Source: Mucilaginibacter rigui (GTDB lineage Bacteria; Bacteroidota; Bacteroidia; Sphingobacteriales; Sphingobacteriaceae). Taken from it: a stretch of DNA of 64,000 bases. The position numbers and the translations under genes are program-made. This document shows positions 17,494-26,266 of this stretch, in pieces. Location: NCBI RefSeq assembly GCF_014773275.1, contig NZ_JACWMW010000001.1, positions 868,001 to 932,000 of the forward strand, given 5' to 3'. Under the pieces are notes generated by a model. It made no database searches. It saw only the letters and a program-made list of their open reading frames with translations, and was not told the origin of the DNA. Numbering within the stretch: the first letter of the stretch is position 1; every line of letters starts with the position of its first letter.

Positions 17494-18282
17494 ATGGATC
17501 TGAATTTAAAGAATAAAGTAATTATAGTAACAGGCGGGGCAAAGGGGATAGGTGAGGGCATTGTTAAGGCCCTTGCCGCAGAGGGTGCCATCCCCGTAAT
17601 TATTGGCCGAAGCGAAGAAGATAATAAACAGGTAGTTGCCGATATAACCGCTAACGGCGGCCAGGCAGGTCAGGTTGTTGCCGAGCTTACCCGGCCCGAG
17701 GAATGTGAGCAGGCCGTAAAAGCTGTAGCCAAACAATACGGCCGCATTGATGGCCTGGTGAACAACGCCGGCGTTAATGACGGTGTTAGCCTTGAAGATG
17801 GCAATTATGAGGATTTTATGGCGTCGTTGCATAAAAGTATGGTGCATTATTACCTGATAGCACACCATGCTTTGTCGCTGTTAAAAGAATCAAAAGGGGC
17901 TATACTCAACATCACCTCAAAAACCGCCGATACCGGGCAGGGCAATACATCAGGCTATGCGGCATCAAACGGGGCCCGTAACGCACTTACGCGCGAATGG
18001 GCTGTTGAACTGTTGAAGTACGGTATCCGTGTGAATGCCGTGGTAGTAGCTGAATGCTGGACCCCGCTTTATGAGAACTGGATAAACACGTTGTCAAACC
18101 CTGTTGCAAAACGTAAAGAAATAGAAGCTACTATACCACTCGGCCAGCGTATGACTACCACTGAGGAAATTGCCAACACGGTAGTTTTCCTGTTGTCAGA
18201 TCGTTCAAGCCATACTACCGGGCAAATTATTTATGTTGATGGCGGCTATGTGCATTTAGATAGGGCATTGGCTAACGGGTAG
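17494..18282 (+). CDS. SDR-family oxidoreductase with YxxxN active site
   Basis: NAD(P)-dependent short-chain dehydrogenase fold, 262 aa. It has the cofactor motif TGGAKGIG (13-20), NNAG (90-93) and a Ser in NITSKT. The active-site segment is GYAASNGARNALTREWAVEL, so the usual YxxxK is Y155-xxx-N159, with codon AAC at the lysine place. The C-terminal VVFLLSDRSSHTTGQIIYVD is classical. It follows the FucP-type transporter by 16 bases, in an apparent operon, which suggests sugar oxidation such as L-fucose or D-arabinose dehydrogenase. Loss of the lysine makes the catalytic mode uncertain, though some SDR branches tolerate it. Confidence 0.85.
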   Translation: MDLNLKNKVIIVTGGAKGIGEGIVKALAAEGAIPVIIGRSEEDNKQVVADITANGGQAGQVVAELTRPEECEQAVKAVAKQYGRIDGLVNNAGVNDGVSLEDGNYEDFMASLHKSMVHYYLIAHHALSLLKESKGAILNITSKTADTGQGNTSGYAASNGARNALTREWAVELLKYGIRVNAVVVAECWTPLYENWINTLSNPVAKRKEIEATIPLGQRMTTTEEIANTVVFLLSDRSSHTTGQIIYVDGGYVHLDRALANG

Positions 18283-18629
18283 GTAGTTATACGCTCCAAT
18301 AAGGTAATGTAGCTTTCTCCACCTACGTCAATTGCTTTGTTGTCCGCTTTTCGGAATAACGGCTTGTAGGATGTCAAAGATGTGATACTTTGCGTCTCCT
18401 TGCTTTTGCCAAATAACCCCAAAAACCTTATGTCATTTCGTTCCATTTTACGGAACAAACTGAACAAGATTAAATTAATTATACTATGTAATCAATAGGT
18501 TGATTTGTAACGTTAAAAAGTTTATTTCCGCCTCCCAATATCCCGAAAAGGACGTTCCAAGGCCGGTTAAAGGCGAATTAAAAGTGTTTTATGTCGTGTT
18601 TTTTACTTGTGTTTCGTTTGCCCGTTAAT
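18283..18629. other. Intergenic region between convergent genes, no gene seen
   Basis: About 350 bases between the SDR and the arylesterase gene. No ORF with coding character was found. A short inverted repeat GTTCC/GGAAC (18440-18456) resembles the one at 58561-58589. No T-rich terminator is clear. Confidence 0.4.
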
Positions 18630-19319
18630 TTACAGAATTCCCTTTATCACCTGCCAAACATTAGCTGCCAGTATTTTTGCACCCTCCGCTGTAGGGTGGA
18701 TACCGTCTTTTTGGTTTAAAGCACGTACACCGCCAACCCCCTGTAAGAGGAATGGCACTAGTGTCATGTTGTTTTTTGCAGCCAGTTTTGGGAACAGATT
18801 TTTAAAATCGGTAGAGTAGGTGGCACCCATATTTGGTGGCACCTGCATACCCAGCATCACCAGTTTGGCTTTGGGATATTTTGCTTTTACATGGTCGATA
18901 ATGGTTTGCAGGTTCTGTTCAGTTTCTTCAACCGGGATGCCGCGCAGGCCATCATTAGCGCCAAGTTCAAGTACAAATACATCTACGTGCTGTTTCAATA
19001 GCCAGTCGATACGGCTTTTGCCGCCTGCGGATGTTTCGCCGCTTAGGCCGCCGTTAACAATGGTATAAGGCAGTTTGGCCGAATCTATCCTGGTTTGCAA
19101 TACGCTTGGGTACGATTCTGATTGGTCGTCTAATCCGTAACCTGCGGTTAAGCTATCACCAAAAACCAAAATAGTTTTGTTGGATGAGGTTGTAGCGGCG
19201 GTTTTGGTGCTATCACTTTGTGCCACTGCATTGTTGGGTTTTGATTTGCTGCCGCAACCGGCAATGGTTATGTTTAATACCAGTATAAATACTATTCTTA
19301 ATCTATTTAATGTGCTCAT
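18630..19319 (-). CDS. SGNH-family arylesterase/lysophospholipase lipoprotein (TesA-like)
   Basis: Envelope SGNH hydrolase of 229 aa. The leader ends in lipobox IAGC (Cys22), followed by a Ser/Thr-rich linker. Block I is VFGDSLTAGYGL (Ser56), block III is LGANDGLRG, and block V is DGIHPTAEGAK with the catalytic Asp and His. These match TesA-type esterases/thioesterases. The gene directly follows the FtsX-type permease and the ATPase, which reproduces the tesA/ybbA/ybbP association known from proteobacteria, though all on one strand here. Actual substrate is unknown; lysophospholipids or acyl esters are likely. Confidence 0.88.
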   Translation of the reverse strand: MSTLNRLRIVFILVLNITIAGCGSKSKPNNAVAQSDSTKTAATTSSNKTILVFGDSLTAGYGLDDQSESYPSVLQTRIDSAKLPYTIVNGGLSGETSAGGKSRIDWLLKQHVDVFVLELGANDGLRGIPVEETEQNLQTIIDHVKAKYPKAKLVMLGMQVPPNMGATYSTDFKNLFPKLAAKNNMTLVPFLLQGVGGVRALNQKDGIHPTAEGAKILAANVWQVIKGIL

Positions 19320-19322
19320 ATA

Positions 19323-21890
19323 TTATGCGTTAGACCGCAGTACCTCAAGTGGCGATCTGTTTAAAATACCCCTGCTGTTAAGCAGGCCTATTATTACGGT
19401 TAACAAAGTAATAATAAAAAAGATGGCAACCACCGGTAAAAAATTAACGGCGTAAGGCATATCAAAAGTGTACCGCGCCAATAACCAACTGGAGCCAATA
19501 GCGATCACTATCCCGGTTAATGCGGATAAAGCTCCAAGGAAAAGATATTCTATAGCCGTTATAGCGAAGATCTGTTTACGGCTGCCCCCAAGAGTACGCA
19601 GCAATACACTCTCCTGGATGCGCTGATATTTACTGATGCGAACGGATGAGATCAGTACGATGATGCCGGTAATAATGCTAAACCCAGTCATGAATTTGAC
19701 TACATAACCTATTTTGCCAAGCAGATCATCCAGTACGCTTAGTACCAGCCCCAGGTCGATGATGGAAACATTAGGGTATTGCCTTACCACAGCCTGCTGG
19801 TATTTGGCCGAAACGGCGTTTGATGGCACATGTGTTAGTAATACATGTATCTGTGGGGCATCTTCTAAAGATCCGTTGGGGAACACCACTTGAAAATTGG
19901 TCGAGATCTTGTTCCAGTTTACCTTTCGGATGCTGCTGATGTAAGTATTCATTGGTACACCTTGAACATTAAACACAAGTTTATCGCCAACCTTGGCGTT
20001 GATGCGGCGTGCAAAGCGCTCTTCGGCAGATACAGGGATGTCCTTCCCGGGTTCGGCCTTGCCGATCCAGTTGCCGCTGGTTATAGTTTCTGATGGTGTA
20101 AGCGAATCGCGGTAGGTAACCCGGTATTCATAATTATAAGCGTTTTGTGATATGTTCAGTGTCGAATCTTTTTTTGCATCGGCAGCGGTTTTGCCGTTCA
20201 CTTTCTCCAGTCGCATGGTAACCATGGGTACTTCTGAAAGCACCGGGAGGCCTTCTTTTCGGGTAAGCTCGGCCACGCCTTTTTTCTGTGGGGTTTGGAT
20301 ATCAAACAGTATCATATTTGATTGATTATCGCCGGTTGATAGCGTTACCTGGCTGATAAGCAACTGCTGTATCAAAAATAATGTGGCAATAAATGCTGTA
20401 CTTAAACCGATAGATACTGTAAGGATAATGGTTTGGTTGTTGGGCCGGTACAGGTTAGCAAAGCCCTGGCGCCAGATGTAACTCCAGCCGCTCATTACCA
20501 GTAACCTTGTAAACCTGATCAACAGCCAGGCTATAGCCGTAAGTATCAAAAAAGCGATAATAATACCTGCTGTAAATACTACTGCCGACATCCAGCTATC
20601 CAGTTGCAGGTACGAGAAGGATGCGATGAACAGCAGCATCAACAAATAAACCATCCATCTGAGTGGATCGCGCATAGTGTTGGTATCATCGAACGATAAC
20701 CTTAGCGTATTTAACGGCGAGATATTCCGGATAGAGATAAGCGGTAATAAAGCAAAAAGTATAGATATGATCAATCCCAGTAGGATGCCTTGCCCAATAG
20801 CCATCCAGGAGATGCTTACGGATATGGTTATTGGCAGGAAGTCTTTTAAAACGTAAGGCAGCAAATGCTGGATGCTGGTACCCAAAACAGCCCCTGCAAC
20901 CGAGCCAATAAGCCCAATGCCGGTTATCTGGATCAGGTAAATTAAAAATGCTTCGGATGCTTTTACGCCCATGCAGCGCATAATGGCGATGGACTGGATC
21001 TTCTCGCGGATGTAAATATTAATAGCGCTTGCTACGCCCACACAGCCAAGCAGTAGAGCGATAAACCCAACCAGCGACAGGAACTTAGACAGATCGGCAA
21101 ACGAGCGGCTGGTGCCTTCTTTCTTGCCTTCAACGGTATTGTAGCTAAAGCCAGCTTTGTCCAGTTGTGGGGCCAGCTTTTTGGCCAGTTTTTCTACGTC
21201 GGTTTTGCTGCCAAACTTATAATAGTAACTATAATTAATGCGACTGCCGGTTGTAATGAGCCCGGTTTTATCGAGGTATTGCAGGGGGATGTAAACCACC
21301 GGTGCAATGCCCGATGCTATACCTGTTTGCCCCGGCGCTTTGTTTAAAACACCTGCTATCAAAAAAGTTTCGTTGCCAATTTTTATAGAATCGTTAACCC
21401 TGGCATTGAATTGCAGCATCAGGGTTTTATCAACCAACGCATTTTTACCTGTTTTGAATGAACGGCCGGCCTGAGCAGGTGTAGTTTCCAGTTCGCCGTA
21501 GTAGGGGAAGGCGCCCTGTAAAGCTTTTACCTGCACCAACCTTGTCGACTGGCTTTTAATAAAATACACCATGGATGGGAAACTACGTTCCTGCGAACGG
21601 TCATCGCCAAGGCTATCCAGCAGCTTTTGCATTTTGACATCAGGTTCTTTGTTGCCGCTAATGGTAAGATCTGCACCTATCAGGCTTGCAGCTTGCTGGT
21701 TAACATCATTCTGAATATTATACCTGAACGAATAAATAGCCACCAATGCCCCAATACCAAACACTATCGACGAGATAAACAGCAGCAACCTGCCCCGGTT
21801 ACGGCGGCTATCGCGGATGGCCATTTTAAACAGCCAGCTAAAGTTTATCCTCCTTTTAAAATTTACTGTATCCATGGGAGCGTTATTCAT
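19323..21890 (-). CDS. ABC transporter permease, FtsX/YbbP type
   Basis: Large inner-membrane permease of about 855 aa with an FtsX/MacB-like topology. There is an N-terminal TM (LLLFISSIVFGIGALVAIYS), a periplasmic domain, a first FtsX core (FLSLVGFIALLLGCVGVASA and following), central TMs, a second large periplasmic domain and a C-terminal FtsX core ending LNSRGILNRSPLEVLRSNA. It matches YbbP-like permeases of about 800 aa. The frame runs up to a TTG at 21911, but the ATG at 21890 (8-base overlap with the ATPase gene) or the ATG at 21875 are better starts. It probably works with the ATPase upstream; lipid or lipoprotein handling is a guess based on TesA. Confidence 0.88.
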   Translation of the reverse strand: MNNAPMDTVNFKRRINFSWLFKMAIRDSRRNRGRLLLFISSIVFGIGALVAIYSFRYNIQNDVNQQAASLIGADLTISGNKEPDVKMQKLLDSLGDDRSQERSFPSMVYFIKSQSTRLVQVKALQGAFPYYGELETTPAQAGRSFKTGKNALVDKTLMLQFNARVNDSIKIGNETFLIAGVLNKAPGQTGIASGIAPVVYIPLQYLDKTGLITTGSRINYSYYYKFGSKTDVEKLAKKLAPQLDKAGFSYNTVEGKKEGTSRSFADLSKFLSLVGFIALLLGCVGVASAINIYIREKIQSIAIMRCMGVKASEAFLIYLIQITGIGLIGSVAGAVLGTSIQHLLPYVLKDFLPITISVSISWMAIGQGILLGLIISILFALLPLISIRNISPLNTLRLSFDDTNTMRDPLRWMVYLLMLLFIASFSYLQLDSWMSAVVFTAGIIIAFLILTAIAWLLIRFTRLLVMSGWSYIWRQGFANLYRPNNQTIILTVSIGLSTAFIATLFLIQQLLISQVTLSTGDNQSNMILFDIQTPQKKGVAELTRKEGLPVLSEVPMVTMRLEKVNGKTAADAKKDSTLNISQNAYNYEYRVTYRDSLTPSETITSGNWIGKAEPGKDIPVSAEERFARRINAKVGDKLVFNVQGVPMNTYISSIRKVNWNKISTNFQVVFPNGSLEDAPQIHVLLTHVPSNAVSAKYQQAVVRQYPNVSIIDLGLVLSVLDDLLGKIGYVVKFMTGFSIITGIIVLISSVRISKYQRIQESVLLRTLGGSRKQIFAITAIEYLFLGALSALTGIVIAIGSSWLLARYTFDMPYAVNFLPVVAIFFIITLLTVIIGLLNSRGILNRSPLEVLRSNA

Positions 21891-22572
21891 TACCTGTTTT
21901 ATCATCGGCAATTAATTTGCCGCCCTTTATTTTGATGATGCGGTGGGTTTTAGCCGCCAGCTCCAGATCATGCGTTACTAAAACAAGGGTAGTACCGGCT
22001 TCGCGGTTCAGGTCGAAAATGAGTTTTACCACTTTCTCGCTGGTTTCGGCATCCAGGTTTCCGGTTGGTTCATCGGCAAATAATATTTTTGGCGAGTTAG
22101 AGAACGCCCTTGCCAGAGATACCCGTTGCTGCTCGCCGCCCGATAGCTGGGCAGGGTAATGATGGCCGCGGTCGGCAAGTCCAACTTTATCAAGCAAATC
22201 AAGCGCACGGGCTTTAATGTTCTTTTCGCCCCGCAGCTCCAGTGGCACCATGACGTTTTCGAGTGCGGTAAGCGTTGGTAGTAATTGAAAATTCTGAAAA
22301 ATAAAACCCACATATTGATTACGTACCTCTGCGCGTTTGTCTTCGCTTAAATTACCCAGGTTAATGCCGTTCAGTTCTACAATGCCGGTGCTGGCACTAT
22401 CTAAGCCTGCGCATAGGCCAAGTAAGGTGGTTTTGCCGCTGCCTGATGGACCAACTATAGCATTGGTAGACCCTGTGTTGATGTTGAAATTTATATTATC
22501 TAAAACGGTTAAGGCACGGCCGGCACTTTTATATGTTTTGCCGAGGCTTGCTATGTTAAGTATGGTTTCCAA
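21883..22572 (-). CDS. ABC transporter ATP-binding protein, YbbA/LolD type
   Basis: ATPase subunit of 229 aa for the adjacent FtsX-type permease. Walker A is GPSGSGKTT, the Q-loop lies in GFIFQNFQLLPTLTALENV, the ABC signature is LSGGEQQRVSLARA, Walker B is ILFADEPTGNLD and the H-loop is LVTHD. Motif spacing is that of the MacB/LolD/YbbA group. It overlaps the permease start and is the first gene of the minus-strand unit ATPase-permease-esterase. Confidence 0.92.
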   Translation of the reverse strand: METILNIASLGKTYKSAGRALTVLDNINFNINTGSTNAIVGPSGSGKTTLLGLCAGLDSASTGIVELNGINLGNLSEDKRAEVRNQYVGFIFQNFQLLPTLTALENVMVPLELRGEKNIKARALDLLDKVGLADRGHHYPAQLSGGEQQRVSLARAFSNSPKILFADEPTGNLDAETSEKVVKLIFDLNREAGTTLVLVTHDLELAAKTHRIIKIKGGKLIADDKTGNE

Positions 22573-22689
22573 ATTTATATGTTTGCTGTAAATGGGTAAA
22601 TATCAAATTATTATTGATACGAGCCGGTTAAAATATGTTTACTTACAAAGGCATTACATTGTTATTGTGTTTTTAAAATGCCGATTATT

Positions 22690-22705
22690 TTTTACACTTG
22701 TAAAA
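22690..22705. promoter_or_regulatory. Palindrome TTTTACA-CT-TGTAAAA before Nudix regulator gene
   Basis: Perfect 7+7 inverted repeat with a two-base spacer, 13 bases before the ATG at 22719. Its dyad and position suit autoregulation by the downstream winged-helix Nudix protein, or control of the divergent ABC unit whose start is 118 bases away. The binding protein is inferred only. Confidence 0.45.
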
Positions 22706-22718
22706 TAACACACCCTCT

Positions 22719-23423
22719 ATGCAAGAATATCCCGGGCAACAGCGAATACTGGTTGCTGTAGATTGTATCATATTTGGATTTGATGGCTGGAACATCAAAT
22801 TGTTACTGGTAGAAAGAAGTTTACAACCCGAAGCAGGCAAATGGAGCTTAATGGGCGGATTTATTCATCCTTCGGAAAGCCCTGAAGATGCAGCCAACCG
22901 CGTACTGGAAGAACGTACGGGCCTTAAAAATGTGTACATGGAACAATTTAGGGTGTTTGGCAAGCCAGACCGCGACCCTGTGGAGCGTACCCTATCAGTA
23001 GCTTATTTTGCACTGATTGATATTCAACAGTACGAAACACAGATAAGTACCGAAAATCATCCGGAATGGTTTTTGCTTGATGAAATGCCCGAAATGGTAT
23101 TTGACCATGCCGAAATGGTGAAGCTTGCCAAAAAGCAACTGCGCTATAAAGCCGCCCTTCATCCTATATTATTCCAGTTACTGCCCGAGCGTTTTACTAT
23201 CCCGCAACTGCAAGCCCTTTACGAGGGGGTATATCAAACCGAGTTTGATGACCGTAATTTTAGCCGTAAACTGTTATCTACAGGCTTATTGGTTAAGCTT
23301 GCCGAAAAGGATAAGCAATCATCAAAAAAAGGGGCGTTCTATTACCAGCTTGATCAATCTAACTACGAGAAAAAATTTGAAAAGTTCCTGAACCTGGTAC
23401 CCAACCCCGATAAATTTTTTTAA
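22719..23423 (+). CDS. Nudix-type transcriptional regulator (NrtR/AraR-like)
   Basis: A 234-aa protein with an N-terminal Nudix fold (about 8-145) and a C-terminal winged-helix region (about 155-225) containing RFTIPQLQALYEGVYQTEFD and NFSRKLLSTGLLVKL. This is the layout of NrtR and of AraR-type regulators of Bacteroidota. The Nudix box (46-69) keeps Gly47, Glu53, Arg61, Glu65 and Gly68, but the other two glutamates are Val62 and Arg66, so hydrolase activity is probably lost and the domain likely senses a ligand. The target regulon is unknown; no sugar genes adjoin. A palindrome at 22690-22705 may be its own operator. Confidence 0.87.
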   Translation: MQEYPGQQRILVAVDCIIFGFDGWNIKLLLVERSLQPEAGKWSLMGGFIHPSESPEDAANRVLEERTGLKNVYMEQFRVFGKPDRDPVERTLSVAYFALIDIQQYETQISTENHPEWFLLDEMPEMVFDHAEMVKLAKKQLRYKAALHPILFQLLPERFTIPQLQALYEGVYQTEFDDRNFSRKLLSTGLLVKLAEKDKQSSKKGAFYYQLDQSNYEKKFEKFLNLVPNPDKFF

Positions 23424-23554
23424 GCCTTACGCTATCAACCTTGTTACAAAGATAAGCGGGGCTGTATTTTGCTTTACAATAAATCTGTTTACATTTAATA
23501 CTTTAATATCAATGCACTGCATGTGATATAGCAAGAAATAAACCAGTTATTAAA

Positions 23555-26266
23555 TTGAATAGGGAAAAGGCTTTACGTGTTTTAATAGCATGCGTTTTAG
23601 TTTGTTGCAGCTATCTAAGCTTCGCCCAGGGGACCTCAAGCCAGGGCAAGGAGTTCTGGACGGCCTATATGTCGCATGTGGAAGACAATGGGGAAAGTGA
23701 AATGGCATTATATATTACTGCCGACCACAATACATCCGGCGTGGTAGAAATTGCTGATGGCAGCTTTGATCCAATCCCGTTTAATGTTACAGCAAGGCAA
23801 ATTACAACTATATCAATCCCAAGGGCTGCATTTTTAATTGATGAGAATAAAGTGCTAAAGGGGCTGCATATTACGGCGGTGGATAATATTGCGGTTTATG
23901 CTCATATTTTTTCTAAAAGTGTATCGGGTGCTACACTTTTATTACCGGTTAATGTGTTAGGTAAAAGTTATTATTCTATTAATTACACACAGGAATCAAA
24001 CGCCAATAAAAAAACGTATTCAGTTTTTAATATTGTAGCAACAGAAGATAATACCACCATTGAAATTACACCCTCAAATAGCTTAATTGATGGCCACAAT
24101 AAAGGCGTGCCATTTACAATAGTGTTAAGTAAAGGAGAAGTTTACCAGGGCCTATCAACAAGAGACCTTACAAATACTAAAATACGCAGCATTAGTTCGG
24201 CCAGCGGAGCATGTAAAAAAATAGCGGTTTTTTCTGGCAGTACCAAAATAGGCATTGGGTGCAGGGATAATAATTTCACATCAGATAATCTTTTTCAACA
24301 GGTTTATCCTACTGCAGCGTGGGGAAAAGACTACATAACTGTACCATTAAAAAGGAGAAATTATGATATTTACAGAGTGATTTTGAGCGACCCGAATACG
24401 TTGCTTAAAATAAATGGTGTAACCATTCCTGCATCAAACTTTCAGAACACTAATTACTACGAGTTCAGTTCAACACAGCCTAATCATATTATAGGTGATA
24501 AACCTATACAGGTGGTTCAGTATGCTGTTAGTCAGGGTAAAATTGAAAACAGTTGTAATTTTGATACAGGTGATCTGGGCGATCCAGAAATGATATACCT
24601 TAACCCCGTTGAACAAACACTTGACCATGTTACATTATATTCAACAAGTGCATTCTTAATTTCGAATCACTATGTAAATATTGTTATAAAAGCCAATATG
24701 GCTTCAACATTTAAGCTTGACGGTGCACCCTATACTGATTTTGCCGAATTGCCTGATGGATCGGGTTATGCCTATGCCCAAATACGTGTTCAGGCTGGCA
24801 CACATTACATTAGTGCTGCTGGTGGCTTTAATGCAATAGCCTATGGCTTTGGCGCTAACGAGTCATACGGGTATTCAGCAGGTGCAAATCTTAAAAATCT
24901 GAATGAATATGTTAGTTTGGTTGATCCTGTAACAAATACAGACCAGGTAAGTGGCTGTAGTGGTTTAAATTATAAATTGCAGCTTGTGTTACCGTATCAA
25001 ACAACCCAAATAAAATGGCATTTTGATAATGCTTCAGCACAAATATTTAATAACCCTGTTGGTGTACCTTTTACAAAAGATGGTATAACACTTTACAGGT
25101 ATGATTATCCGGGGGTTAATACCTATCTGAAAGGAAATCATAATGTTACTGCTACTGTAATTCCCAATTCTTTAACAGACGACTGCGGAACAAGCAAAGA
25201 TATTGAGTTGAATTTTAATATCGCCGATTTTGCAACAGCAGCCTTTACAACTACAGGGAATTTGTGTAGTGCCAACGAGATAACTTTGCATGATGAATCG
25301 ATAGCGGATGAAGGTAGTGTTACTAAAATTAAAATTTATTGGGACTACCTTAATCATCCGGATGTATTTGATGTGTTTAATAGCGGCGATATGCCTGTAG
25401 ATAAGAATTATAAGCATACATATGATTATTCTGCTACATCTACTCCTTATACAATAAAAATGATTGTTTACACAGGTGAAAATGGTTTATGCGACAATGG
25501 GATTGAACATGAAGTTATTATTAAGGGAAGCCCGTCTGTAGCTATAAATAATATTGGCCCTATGTGCCAAACAGATGGCCCGGTGCAGTTTGTAGCTGAT
25601 AATAAAGGTTTTGCGGGTGTTGGCGTTTTTAGTGGTACTGGTGTTAATTCAGCAGGGGTATTTAACCCTGCGGTTTCGGGAGCGGGAACTTTTACTGTAA
25701 CCTATCATTTTATTGCATCAAACGGGTGTGACGCCACCGTAACCCAGGATGTTATTGTTAATGCCTTACCTGCCATAAACTTAGGTGATGATTTTACTTT
25801 GCTTGAAGGGGAAAGTGTTGTACTGCCGGGTACAGCAAGCGGCGGTGGCCTTACGTATCAATGGCAACCTATTAGGGGTTTAGATAATCCTAATGTGTTA
25901 AATCCGGTTTGTTCTGTAGCAGAAGATACCCGATATAAACTTACCGTTACAACTGCTGCCGGCTGCACCGCATACGATGATATTTTTGTTAAAGTGCTAA
26001 AAAAACCAGTTGTGGTAAATGCCTTTACACCTAACGGTGATGGGATAAATGATACGTGGACAATAAAATATTTAGATACTTACCCGGGAAATACAGTTGA
26101 CATATACAACAGACAGGGAGAAAAGGTATATTCGTCTGTTGGTTATGCCTCACCATGGGATGGAAGGTTCAACGGTAATGTGTTGCCCACAGGTACATAT
26201 TATTACATAATAAACCCTAAAAACGGGCGGAAGGTTATTTCCGGCAACGTAACTATTATTAAATAA
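23555..26266 (+). CDS. T9SS type-B sorted cell-surface protein with IgGFc-binding-like N-terminus
   Basis: Large exported protein, 903 aa. It has a signal peptide (MNREKALRVLIACVLVCCSYLSFAQ) and starts with TTG, since no ATG precedes the leader in frame. Residues of about 28-450 resemble the IgGFc-binding-protein N-terminal domain (GKEFWTAYMSHVE, TISIPRAAFL, YSINYTQESNANKKTYSVFN). Then follow Ig/PKD-like beta domains and a C-terminal gliding-motility (CHU_C) domain: VNAFTPNGDGINDTWTIKYL, VDIYNRQGEKVYSS, PTGTYYYIINPKNGRKVISG. That end is the type IX secretion type-B signal. The following PorP/SprF gene, overlapping by one base, is its probable outer-membrane partner. The coding sequence looks more AT-rich than its neighbours. 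Ligand unknown. Confidence 0.9.
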   Translation: MNREKALRVLIACVLVCCSYLSFAQGTSSQGKEFWTAYMSHVEDNGESEMALYITADHNTSGVVEIADGSFDPIPFNVTARQITTISIPRAAFLIDENKVLKGLHITAVDNIAVYAHIFSKSVSGATLLLPVNVLGKSYYSINYTQESNANKKTYSVFNIVATEDNTTIEITPSNSLIDGHNKGVPFTIVLSKGEVYQGLSTRDLTNTKIRSISSASGACKKIAVFSGSTKIGIGCRDNNFTSDNLFQQVYPTAAWGKDYITVPLKRRNYDIYRVILSDPNTLLKINGVTIPASNFQNTNYYEFSSTQPNHIIGDKPIQVVQYAVSQGKIENSCNFDTGDLGDPEMIYLNPVEQTLDHVTLYSTSAFLISNHYVNIVIKANMASTFKLDGAPYTDFAELPDGSGYAYAQIRVQAGTHYISAAGGFNAIAYGFGANESYGYSAGANLKNLNEYVSLVDPVTNTDQVSGCSGLNYKLQLVLPYQTTQIKWHFDNASAQIFNNPVGVPFTKDGITLYRYDYPGVNTYLKGNHNVTATVIPNSLTDDCGTSKDIELNFNIADFATAAFTTTGNLCSANEITLHDESIADEGSVTKIKIYWDYLNHPDVFDVFNSGDMPVDKNYKHTYDYSATSTPYTIKMIVYTGENGLCDNGIEHEVIIKGSPSVAINNIGPMCQTDGPVQFVADNKGFAGVGVFSGTGVNSAGVFNPAVSGAGTFTVTYHFIASNGCDATVTQDVIVNALPAINLGDDFTLLEGESVVLPGTASGGGLTYQWQPIRGLDNPNVLNPVCSVAEDTRYKLTVTTAAGCTAYDDIFVKVLKKPVVVNAFTPNGDGINDTWTIKYLDTYPGNTVDIYNRQGEKVYSSVGYASPWDGRFNGNVLPTGTYYYIINPKNGRKVISGNVTIIK

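Noticed and set aside
18246-18467. 73-codon minus-strand frame overlapping the SDR gene end
   Set aside because: Overlaps a well-supported gene and has no recognisable product.
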